A stretch of 64,000 nucleotides of DNA from Spongiactinospora rosea (GTDB lineage: Bacteria > Actinomycetota > Actinomycetes > Streptosporangiales > Streptosporangiaceae), in the NCBI RefSeq assembly GCF_003315795.1, contig NZ_QMEY01000009.1, positions 62,001-126,000 on the forward strand, given 5' to 3'. A model generated the notes under the pieces. It was not told the DNA's origin. It made no database searches and worked only from the letters and a program-made list of their open reading frames with translations. The position numbers were made by a program, and so were the translations under genes. This document shows positions 24,134 to 31,774 of the stretch, piece after piece; the first letter of the stretch is position 1, and each line of letters begins with the position of its first letter.

Positions 24134-24982
24134 ATGGCGCCCGCGCGGGTGACGGTGGTGGTGGTGAGCCGGGATCGGCGGGCGGATCTCGCCCGGTCGC
24201 TGGCCTGCCACGAGGGTCCGGTGATCTTGGTGGACAACGGCTCGTCGGACGGTACGCCGGAGTTCGTGCGGGAGTGGTTCCCGCACGTCACGGTGGTCGA
24301 GGCGGGCCGCAATCTGGGTGCGCCCGCGCGTAACCTGGGTGTACGCCTGGCCACCACGCCGTACGTGGCCTTCGCCGACGACGACTCCTGGTGGGCCCCC
24401 GGGGCGCTGGAACGCGCCGCGGACCTGTTCGACGTCCATCCCCGCCTGGCGCTGCTCGCCGGGCGGCTGCTCGTCGGGCCCGCCGAACGGGTGGACCCGA
24501 TCTGCGCGGAGATGGCCCGGTCGCGCATCGGGCGCGAGCCCGACCTGCCCGGACCGAACGTGCTGGGCTTCCTGGCCTGCGGCGCGGTGGTGCGCCGCGA
24601 GCCGTTCCTGACCGTGGGCGGGTTCGACGACGTGGTGTTCTTCTTCGGTGAGGAGGAACGCCTCGCGCTGGACCTCGCCGCGGCCGGGTGGGGCCTGGCG
24701 TACGTCCCCGGCGTGGTGGCCCACCACCATCCGTCGCCGTCCCGCGATCCGGCCGGACGCCGGGCGCTCGCCGCCCGCAACGCGGTGCTGACCGCCGTGC
24801 TGCGGCGTCCGTGGGGAGTGGTCGCCCAGGTGACCGCCGCGACGGCGCTGCGCGGCGGCCGGGCCGGTCGGCGCGGGCTGCGGGATGCGGTGGCCCGGCT
24901 GCCCCGGGCCCTGGCCGCGCGGCGGCGGCTGCCGCCCGCGGTGGAGACCGCCCGCCGTACGCTCGACCTGGGCTTGACCTGA
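24134..24982 (+). CDS. Glycosyltransferase family 2
   Basis: A 282-residue GT-A glycosyltransferase. Landmarks are VTVVVVSRDRRADL, VILVDNGSSDGTPEFV near 30, LGAPARNLGVRLA, the FADDDSWW metal site near 93 and GGFDDVVFFFGEEERLALDLAAAGW near 178 (catalytic EEE). The C-terminal 70 residues are basic and helical, perhaps membrane-peripheral. It follows DUF1876 and is convergent with the exporter genes; no other sugar genes are adjacent. Donor and acceptor unknown. Confidence 0.87.
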   Translation: MAPARVTVVVVSRDRRADLARSLACHEGPVILVDNGSSDGTPEFVREWFPHVTVVEAGRNLGAPARNLGVRLATTPYVAFADDDSWWAPGALERAADLFDVHPRLALLAGRLLVGPAERVDPICAEMARSRIGREPDLPGPNVLGFLACGAVVRREPFLTVGGFDDVVFFFGEEERLALDLAAAGWGLAYVPGVVAHHHPSPSRDPAGRRALAARNAVLTAVLRRPWGVVAQVTAATALRGGRAGRRGLRDAVARLPRALAARRRLPPAVETARRTLDLGLT

Positions 24983-24986
24983 CAGA

Positions 24987-25760
24987 TCAGCGGGCCGTAC
25001 GACGGGCGAACAACACACCCGACAAGGCCACCGACACCACCAAGATCCCGGCACACCACGCGAGCGCCACCATGGGCCGCGTACCGACCGACTGCCCCAG
25101 CATCAGCCCGCGCACGCTGTCGATGATCGGCGTCACCGGCTGGTGCGTGGCGAACCCCCGAATCGCCTCCGGCATGGTCTCGATGGGCACGAACCCGCTG
25201 CTCATGTACGGCAGGAACAGCATCAGGAACCCGAACCCGCCCGCCGCCTCCGGCGACCTGGCCAGCAGCCCGACCGCCGCCGACAGCCACGACATGGCCA
25301 CCACGAACGCCAGCAGCAGCCCCGCCGCCAGCAGCCACCCCGCCAGGCCGGCCGAGGGCCGAAACCCGATCGCGAACGCCGCCCCGAACACCAGCACCAG
25401 TGACAGCACGTTGCGCGCGGTGCTGGCCAGCACATGCCCCGCCATGATGGCCGGGCCGCCGACGTCCATGGACCGGAACCGGTCGATGATCCCGTCCTTG
25501 ATGTCCTGGCTCAGACCCACCGCCGTCAGCGAAGCCCCATACCCGGCGCACAGGACGAGCACGGCAGGCAGCACATAGGTCACATATGCGGTGCCGGTCT
25601 GGATCGCCCCGCCGAACAGGAACACGAACACCAGCATCAGGATCACCGGCAGCAGCAGCGCGATGATCAGCGCGTCCACGCCGCGCAGCGACAGCCGCAG
25701 GCACCGCGCGGCCATCGTCGGCCAGTGCGCGCGAGCGGGCCGGATGGCGAGGTCAGACAT
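24987..25760 (-). CDS. ABC-2 type permease, DrrB-like
   Basis: A 257-residue protein with six membrane helices and the ABC-2 signature in the last loop (GFGFLMLFLPYMSSGFVPIETMP, where SSGFVP is diagnostic). The start overlaps the ATPase stop by eight bases, so the subunits are coupled. DrrB-type permeases form homodimers that export anthracyclines or other lipophilic compounds. Expressed behind the TetR-controlled promoter at 26.7 kb. Confidence 0.9.
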   Translation of the reverse strand: MSDLAIRPARAHWPTMAARCLRLSLRGVDALIIALLLPVILMLVFVFLFGGAIQTGTAYVTYVLPAVLVLCAGYGASLTAVGLSQDIKDGIIDRFRSMDVGGPAIMAGHVLASTARNVLSLVLVFGAAFAIGFRPSAGLAGWLLAAGLLLAFVVAMSWLSAAVGLLARSPEAAGGFGFLMLFLPYMSSGFVPIETMPEAIRGFATHQPVTPIIDSVRGLMLGQSVGTRPMVALAWCAGILVVSVALSGVLFARRTAR

Positions 25761-26703
25761 GCGCGGGCTCCTCTTCCGTGGCGTGGCCGGTCAGGGTCAG
25801 GAAGACGTCGTCCAGGGTGGCGCTGTGCACGCCGAAGGTCCGTACCGCGCCCCGCCCCGGGTCCACCTCGTCGAGTACGGCCCGGACGTGCGCGGCGCTG
25901 CCGTCCGTCGCCACCGACAGCGTCAGCTTGACCGGATCGCCGTGCGCGACCCGCCCGCCGAGCGCCCCGGTCGCCGCCGAGTACGCGGCCGGATCGGCCA
26001 TGACCAGGTCCAGCCGCTGCGCGGAGACCTGCCGCTTGAGGTCGTCGGCCGTGCCGTCGGCGATCACCGTGCCCCCGTCGATGACGCTGATCCGATCCGC
26101 CAGCCTGTCCGCCTCCTCCAGGTACTGGGTGGTGAGGAAGACCGTCACCCCGGTGCCGACCAGGTCGGTGATGACCTGCCACATGGCCTGCCTGCTGCGC
26201 GGGTCCAGGCCGGTGGTCGGTTCGTCCAGGAAGATCACCGAGGGCGGGACGACCAGGCCGGCCGCGAGGTCCAGGCGGCGGCGCATGCCGCCGGAGTACG
26301 TGCCGACCCGCCGCCCGCCCGCGTCGGTGAGGTCGAAGCGGTCGAGCAGTTCGGCGGCGCGGCGGCGGGCCGCGGGCCGGGACAAACCGCGCAGCCTGGC
26401 CATCATGCGCAGGTTCTCCTCGCCGGTCTGCAACTCGTCCACGGCGGCGTACTGGCCGGTCAGCGTGATGCTGCGGCGGACCTCGGCGCGCTGCCGCACC
26501 ACGTCGAACCCGGCCACCCGCGCCTCGCCGCCGTCCGCCCTGATCAGTGTGGACAGGATGCGGATGGTCGTGGTCTTTCCCGCCCCGTTGGGCCCGAGCA
26601 GGGCGAACACCGTGCCCGCCGCGACCTCCAGGTCCACTCCGGCGAGCACGCTCACCTCCCCGAACGATTTCGCGAGGCCGCGCGCCTCGATCGCAGGCCG
26701 CAT
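25753..26703 (-). CDS. ABC ATPase, DrrA-like drug-resistance family
   Basis: A 316-residue ATPase. Walker A is GPNGAGKTTT near 39-48, the signature YSGGMRRRLDLA, Walker B VIFLDEPTTGLD, and the switch His is replaced by the FLTTQYLEEAD form typical of DrrA. The C-terminal ~90 residues form the DrrA regulatory extension. With the downstream permease it makes a two-component multidrug or metabolite exporter. Its promoter region carries three regularly spaced half-sites shared with the divergent TetR gene. Confidence 0.93.
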   Translation of the reverse strand: MRPAIEARGLAKSFGEVSVLAGVDLEVAAGTVFALLGPNGAGKTTTIRILSTLIRADGGEARVAGFDVVRQRAEVRRSITLTGQYAAVDELQTGEENLRMMARLRGLSRPAARRRAAELLDRFDLTDAGGRRVGTYSGGMRRRLDLAAGLVVPPSVIFLDEPTTGLDPRSRQAMWQVITDLVGTGVTVFLTTQYLEEADRLADRISVIDGGTVIADGTADDLKRQVSAQRLDLVMADPAAYSAATGALGGRVAHGDPVKLTLSVATDGSAAHVRAVLDEVDPGRGAVRTFGVHSATLDDVFLTLTGHATEEEPAHV

Positions 26704-26719
26704 GGTCGTCCCCCCTTAA

Positions 26720-26770
26720 CTGCGTACTAGGTACGCGCTACTGCGTATGGCGTACATCTGTCTGCGTAGG
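26720..26770. promoter_or_regulatory. TetR operator array between exporter and regulator
   Basis: CTGCGTA occurs at 26720, 26741 and 26762, exactly 21 bp apart. The first copy is part of a perfect palindrome GCGTAC-TAG-GTACGC (26722-26736); the others are imperfect. Regular two-turn spacing on one DNA face suggests cooperative binding by the adjacent TetR regulator. Confidence 0.65.
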
Positions 26771-26806
26771 ATATACACAGAAGGAACGTGACGGTCAAGG
26801 AGAACG

Positions 26807-27556
26807 ATGGACGACGACGGTGAGAGCGGCACCGGACTCCCGGCGAGCATCGAGGCGGCCTGGGGCATCCGCAGACGTCCCGGCAAAGGCCCCCGGCCCG
26901 GGCTGACGCTGTCCCGGATCGTCCAGGCCGCGATGGACGTGGCCGAGGCCGAGGGGCTGCCCGCGGTGTCGATGAGCAAGGTCGCCGCCGAGCTGGGCGT
27001 GTCCACGATGTCGCTGTACCGCTACGTCGCCGCCAAGGACGAACTGCTCATGCTCATGCTGGACGCGGCAGCGGGGTCACCGCCGGAGCCGCCGCCCGGG
27101 CTGGGCTGGCGGGCGGACCTGACCTGGTGGAGCCGGCAGATGATGGCCACCCACCGGCGCAACCCCTGGACGGTCCAGATCCCGGTGTTCGGGCCGCCCA
27201 TCACGCCCAACCAGTTGCGCTGGATGGAGCAGGGGCTGCGTGCGCTGGCCGGCACCCCGCTGCGCGAGGACGAGAAGCTGGGCGTGATCCTGATGCTCTC
27301 GATCTTCGTGCGCAGCCAGGCGGCGCTGTTCATCCAGCTGGAGACGGCCTTCCAGGGCAGGCAGGACGACACCGAGGTGGGCGCGCTGGCCGGCTACAAC
27401 GCGCTGCTGCGCAAGGTCCTCGACCCGCGCGACTTCCCCGCGATTCACGGGGTGATCGACGCCGGGGTCTTCGACGCCGGCGACTCCGAGGAGGAGGACT
27501 TCCGCTGGGCGCTGGACCGCATCCTGGACGGCGTGGCGCGGCTGTTCGGCGAGTGA
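26807..27556 (+). CDS. TetR/AcrR-family regulator with TetR-type C-terminal domain
   Basis: A 249-residue repressor. The HTH is at about residues 30-75 (LTLSRIVQAAMDVAEAEGLPAVSM, VAAELGVSTMSLYRYVAAKDEL, where LGVSTMSLYRYV is the recognition helix). The C-terminal ligand domain is of the larger TetR_C_1/2 type. The AAGGAG ribosome-binding site supports the ATG. Divergent from the DrrAB-like exporter with a shared operator array, it is very likely the exporter's ligand-responsive repressor. Confidence 0.92.
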   Translation: MDDDGESGTGLPASIEAAWGIRRRPGKGPRPGLTLSRIVQAAMDVAEAEGLPAVSMSKVAAELGVSTMSLYRYVAAKDELLMLMLDAAAGSPPEPPPGLGWRADLTWWSRQMMATHRRNPWTVQIPVFGPPITPNQLRWMEQGLRALAGTPLREDEKLGVILMLSIFVRSQAALFIQLETAFQGRQDDTEVGALAGYNALLRKVLDPRDFPAIHGVIDAGVFDAGDSEEEDFRWALDRILDGVARLFGE

Positions 27557-27557
27557 G

Positions 27558-28466
27558 TCAGCGCGTCCACAGGGCCTCCTGCACCGCCCCGACCAGCGCC
27601 ATCAGCTCCGGCGACACACGCTCGGGCGACCAGGCCACGCCGTAGGACAGACGCAGCCCGCCCGCCTCGAACGGCACGAACACCACATCCGCCCGGCGCA
27701 CCGACCGCACCAGCAGGTGCGGCGTGGGCAGCAGCCCGGCCCCGGCCGCGACCAGGTCGAGCAGCGCGGCGTAGTCGTCGATGTCGTCGGCCACGACGCG
27801 GTACTGGTGGGGGCCGCGCAGGCGTACGGCCAGCCGCGCCCACATGCCGCCGGGCGGCCGGTTGCCGGGCATCAGGATCTTGTGCCGTCCCAGCCGGTCC
27901 GGGCGCAGCTCGGACGAACCGGCCAGCGGGTCACCGGCCGGGACGGCGATGTGATCGACCGGTACGTGGAACCGCGCCGCCGTCGTGAACTCCCGGGGGA
28001 ACGGCGCGCCGACGATGGCCACGGACGCCTCGCCCGCCGCCAGCGCCGCCGTCGCCGCCGCCCACCCGGCGGCCCGCAGCTCGACCTCGATCGGCGGCGT
28101 GCGCCGGGCGAGCCGCCTGGCGACCCGCGCGGCCAGCTCGCCGAGCAACGGTGGATAAGCGAGCCGAATGACCGGACCGGCCTGCGCGGCCAGCCGTACG
28201 GCCTCGGCGGTGAACGCGCCCGCCCCGTCCAGCAGCGCCTCGGCGTAGGGGAGCAGCGCCGCACCCGCCGCCGTCAGACGCACCTCGCGGCTGGTGCGCT
28301 CGAAGAGCCGCAGGCCAAGGGCGCGCTCCAGGCGGCCGACCGCCTGGCTCGCGGCGGGCTGGGAGATGCCCAGCTCGGCCGCCGCGCGGGAGAAACCGAG
28401 GTGCCTGGCGACCGCGGCGAAGCAGCCCACCTCCCGCAACGGCGGCGCGGGATCGATTCGGGACAC
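27558..28466 (-). CDS. LysR-family transcriptional regulator
   Basis: A 302-residue LTTR. The N-terminal wHTH (CFAAVARHLGFSRAAAELGISQPAASQAVGRLERALG, key part SQPAASQAV) is followed by the LysR substrate-binding domain from about residue 95. The GTG at 28466 is preferred; a TTG lies one codon upstream. It is divergent from metE across only 81 bp, the arrangement of MetR-metE in Proteobacteria, so control of metE is plausible but the ligand is unknown. Confidence 0.88.
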   Translation of the reverse strand: MSRIDPAPPLREVGCFAAVARHLGFSRAAAELGISQPAASQAVGRLERALGLRLFERTSREVRLTAAGAALLPYAEALLDGAGAFTAEAVRLAAQAGPVIRLAYPPLLGELAARVARRLARRTPPIEVELRAAGWAAATAALAAGEASVAIVGAPFPREFTTAARFHVPVDHIAVPAGDPLAGSSELRPDRLGRHKILMPGNRPPGGMWARLAVRLRGPHQYRVVADDIDDYAALLDLVAAGAGLLPTPHLLVRSVRRADVVFVPFEAGGLRLSYGVAWSPERVSPELMALVGAVQEALWTR

Positions 28467-28547
28467 CAATAGATGCTATGCGAGCCCACCGGCTCTCGGC
28501 AGGATGCGCTGGACTTGCAGATACGGCCGGAGTGGAAGGAACTCATC

Positions 28548-30740
28548 GTGACCGCAGTGTCGTTTCCCGGCACATCGACCGTGCTCGGATATCCGCGTAT
28601 CGGCCCGCGCCGCGAGCTGAAGCGGGCGCTGGAGTCGTACTGGGAGGGCGCGGCGAGCGCCGATGACCTGCGCGCCGCCGGAGCCGGGCTGCGCGAGCAG
28701 ACCTGGCGGCGGCTCGCCGGGCTCGGCCTGGCCGCGCTGCCGTCCAACACGTTCTCCTACTACGACCAGGTGCTGGACACGGCGGTCGCGCTCGGCGCGG
28801 TCCCCGCCCGCTACCGCGCCGGCACCCCGGAGCAGACCTACTTCGCGATGGCCCGCGGCACCGCCGGGCTCGCGCCGCTGCGGATGACGAAGTGGTTCGA
28901 CACGAACTACCACTACATCGTCCCGGAGATCGGCCCGGACACGGAGTTCGGCCCGGCCGACCCGGGCAAGGCGCTGGCGGAGGTGCGCGAGGCGCGCGCG
29001 CTCGGGTACGAGACCCGGCCGGTGCTGGTCGGACCGATCACGTTCCTGCTACTGGCGCAGGGCACGGCTCCGCTGGACCGGCTGGACGACGTGCTCGGCG
29101 GCTATGCCGCGCTGCTGGCGGCACTGGCCGACGAGGGCGTCGACTGGGTCCAGCTCGACGAGCCCGCGCTGGTCGCCGACCGCACGCCCGCCGAGCTGGC
29201 CGCCGTCCGCGCCGCCTACGACCGGCTGGGCGCGCTGCCCCGGCGGCCCGCGCTGCTGGTCGCGAGCTACTTCGGCGACCTCGGCGAGGCGCTGCCCGCG
29301 CTCGCCGAGTCCCCGATCGAGGGGATCGCGGTGGACCTGGTGCGCGGCGAGGTGCCGCGGCATCCGGCGCTGGCCGGGAAGGTCGTCGTGGCGGGGGTGG
29401 TGTCCGGGCGCGAGGTGTGGCGTACCGACCGGGACCGGGCGCTCGCGTCCCTGCACGCGATCCAGGCCGGGCAGGTCGTGGTGGGCACGGCGGGTTCGCT
29501 GCTGCACGTCCCGTACGACGTGGAGGCCGAGACCGGCCTTGAGCCCGCGCTGCGCGACCGGCTGGCCTTCGCCGAGCAGAAGGTGGCCGAGGTGGTCGAG
29601 CTGGCCGAGCTGTTCGCGTCGGGAGTACGCCCGCAGCGCGCCGCCGTGCCGTCGCGCCCCCGCGAGAGCGCGCCGGTCGCCGAGCGGGAGGGCCGCAGCC
29701 CCTACCCGGTACGCGCCGCCGCCCAGGCCGGACGCCTGTCGCTGCCCGTCCTGCCGGTCACCACGATCGGCTCGTTCCCGCAGACCGGCGAACTGCGCGC
29801 GGCCCGCGCCCAGGTCGCGGCGGGCACGCTCACCGAGGCCGACTACGAGGCGCTGGTCCGCGGCGAGATCGAGCACGCCATCGGCGTGCAGGAACGGCTG
29901 GGCCTGGACGTCCTGGTGCACGGCGAGCCCGAGCGCAACGACATGGTCCAGTACTTCGCCGAGCACCTGGACGGCTTCGCGGTCACCCGGCACGGCTGGG
30001 TCCAGTCCTACGGCTCGCGCTGCACCCGCCCGCCGATCCTGCACGGCGACGTGAGCCGCCCCGGGCCGATCACCGTACGCTGGGCGACCTACGCGCAGTC
30101 GCTCACCGCCAAGCCGGTCAAGGGCATGCTGACCGGCCCGGTGACGATCACCGCCTGGTCCTTCCGCCGCGATGACCTGCCGTTGCGCGAGGTGATGTAC
30201 CAGGTCGCCGACGCGATCCGGGCCGAGGTGGCCGACCTGGAGGCGGCCGGGATCGGCATCGTCCAGGTGGACGAGCCCGCGCTGCGCGAACTGCTGCCGC
30301 TGCGCCGCGCCGACCAGGACGCCTACCTGGCGGGCGCGGTCGGGGCCTACCGGCGGGCGACCTCGGGGGCGGGCGACTCCACGCAGATCCACACCCACCT
30401 GTGCTATTCGGACGCCGACCAGATCGCCGCCGCCATCGACGGCCTGGACGCCGACGTGACCAGCGTCGAGTCGGCCAGGTCGGACGGGCGCATCCTGGCG
30501 GAGTCGGCGGTCGGCGCGTTCACCCGCGGGCTGGGGCCGGGGGTCTACGACATCCACTCGCCGCGGGTGCCGTCCGTGACGGAGGTGGAGAAGCTGCTCG
30601 GGGCGGCGCTGGCCGTACTGCCCGCCGGGCGTGTCTGGGTCAACCCGGACTGCGGGCTCAAGACCCGCACCTACCCGCAGGTGGAGGCCGCGCTGGCGAA
30701 CCTGGTCACGGCCGCCGCGAGCGCCCGCCAGGCGCTCTGA
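28548..30740 (+). CDS. metE: Cobalamin-independent methionine synthase
   Basis: A 730-residue protein that transfers the methyl group of 5-methyltetrahydropteroyltri-L-glutamate to homocysteine in the last step of methionine synthesis. The N-terminal barrel begins STVLGYPRIGPRRELKRALE, and the C-terminal barrel begins PVTTIGSFPQTGELR. Zinc ligands are visible in IHTHLCYSDAD (His, Cys) and NPDCGLKTRTYP (Cys). The GTG at 28548 follows GGAAGGA and gives a normal N-terminus; a longer frame adds unrelated residues. No cobalamin riboswitch fits in the 81-bp leader, unlike many actinobacterial metE genes. Cytoplasmic. Confidence 0.95.
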   Translation: MTAVSFPGTSTVLGYPRIGPRRELKRALESYWEGAASADDLRAAGAGLREQTWRRLAGLGLAALPSNTFSYYDQVLDTAVALGAVPARYRAGTPEQTYFAMARGTAGLAPLRMTKWFDTNYHYIVPEIGPDTEFGPADPGKALAEVREARALGYETRPVLVGPITFLLLAQGTAPLDRLDDVLGGYAALLAALADEGVDWVQLDEPALVADRTPAELAAVRAAYDRLGALPRRPALLVASYFGDLGEALPALAESPIEGIAVDLVRGEVPRHPALAGKVVVAGVVSGREVWRTDRDRALASLHAIQAGQVVVGTAGSLLHVPYDVEAETGLEPALRDRLAFAEQKVAEVVELAELFASGVRPQRAAVPSRPRESAPVAEREGRSPYPVRAAAQAGRLSLPVLPVTTIGSFPQTGELRAARAQVAAGTLTEADYEALVRGEIEHAIGVQERLGLDVLVHGEPERNDMVQYFAEHLDGFAVTRHGWVQSYGSRCTRPPILHGDVSRPGPITVRWATYAQSLTAKPVKGMLTGPVTITAWSFRRDDLPLREVMYQVADAIRAEVADLEAAGIGIVQVDEPALRELLPLRRADQDAYLAGAVGAYRRATSGAGDSTQIHTHLCYSDADQIAAAIDGLDADVTSVESARSDGRILAESAVGAFTRGLGPGVYDIHSPRVPSVTEVEKLLGAALAVLPAGRVWVNPDCGLKTRTYPQVEAALANLVTAAASARQAL

Positions 30741-30741
30741 G

Positions 30742-31743
30742 CTACCAGCGCACCAGTGTCATGCGGTGACCGACCTGCGCTCCGGTACGTGGATCGACGC
30801 GGAACCTCCCGAACAGCGTGACGGTGTCCAGGGACACGGCGGCCTCCCAGATGTCCTGGCGGGCCGTGCTCGCGGCCCGCTGCGCGCAGTGGACGGCCAG
30901 GATCCCGGCGGCGACGGCCTGCACCGCCGGGTAGTCCGGGAACTCGGCGCTGCGAGCGAGGAAGCCGGGCACGACCACCCCGGCGGCCAGGAAGTCGGCG
31001 AGGTCGGCGTACACCGAGAGGAAGTCCGCCTCCCGCGGCCCGAGGACGTCGCCGTCCGGCTGCCGGTTCGGCACCCACTGGGCGACGCCGAACACGCCCG
31101 CCGGGTGCGGCGCCGCCGTGCCGAACGCGGACACCCCGGCGGCGGTCGTGCACATGTGCCGGGGTGGGCGGCTCGCCGCCCCGGCCCGCTCGACGGTCGC
31201 GATGTCCTCGTCGAAGCCACCGGCCGACAGCAGGTCCCAGTCCCCGTCGGTCGGCATGTCGCCGTGCGCCACCGCCACGCCCAGCTCCCGCGCGGCGGCC
31301 TCGGCCCCGGCCTTGACCTGCCGCGCGAACGAGCCCTTGCCCGCGCCGATCCACAGCGGCGCGCGCGGCACGGCCTCGGCCAGCTTCTCGACGTACGGCC
31401 GGGCGTACTCGCTCGCGGGCGTCAGCACCGACACGAGGTAGCCGGGGTAGGCGGCCTGTACGTCGTCGCCGGAGCCGCCGTGGTTCCACAGGACGCGTTC
31501 GGCGTCGGTCGCGATCGGCGCGGCGGCCCGTACGAGGTCGGTGGCGTACGGGCCGAGCATGATGTCGCATCCGGCGAGGACGCCGGGCATGACGGCCTGA
31601 AGGGTCCGCGGATCGCTCTGGTCGTCCTCCACGATCAGGTCCACCGCGTTCTCCAGCCGCCGCCAGGCGGCGAGGGCGGCCGCCGTCTGACGGCCGTACC
31701 GGGCATAGCGCCCACTCAGCGACAAACACACCCCAACACGCAC
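30742..31743 (-). CDS. Type 1 periplasmic-binding-fold protein, LivJ-like, without signal peptide
   Basis: A 333-residue protein of the branched-chain amino-acid/amide-binding (PBP1, LivJ) family: VGVCLSLSGRYARYGRQTAAAL at the N-terminus, IMLGPYATDLVRAAAPIA near 60, and alternating alpha/beta segments afterwards. It begins directly at the first beta strand with no lipoprotein or Sec signal and no upstream start adding one, so it would be cytoplasmic unless the start is wrong. That argues for a ligand-sensing or enzyme-partner role rather than import. No transporter subunits are adjacent. It is convergent with metE. Confidence 0.75.
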   Translation of the reverse strand: MRVGVCLSLSGRYARYGRQTAAALAAWRRLENAVDLIVEDDQSDPRTLQAVMPGVLAGCDIMLGPYATDLVRAAAPIATDAERVLWNHGGSGDDVQAAYPGYLVSVLTPASEYARPYVEKLAEAVPRAPLWIGAGKGSFARQVKAGAEAAARELGVAVAHGDMPTDGDWDLLSAGGFDEDIATVERAGAASRPPRHMCTTAAGVSAFGTAAPHPAGVFGVAQWVPNRQPDGDVLGPREADFLSVYADLADFLAAGVVVPGFLARSAEFPDYPAVQAVAAGILAVHCAQRAASTARQDIWEAAVSLDTVTLFGRFRVDPRTGAQVGHRMTLVRW

Positions 31744-31774
31744 CCAGGTCCTCTACCCCGGAGGGCCTGGCGAA

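Noticed and set aside
23593..25704. Long minus-strand open frame opposite DUF1876 and the GT2 gene
   Set aside because: It is antisense to genes with clear motifs and is rich in Arg, Pro and Ala with no recognisable domain, as expected of GC-rich third positions.
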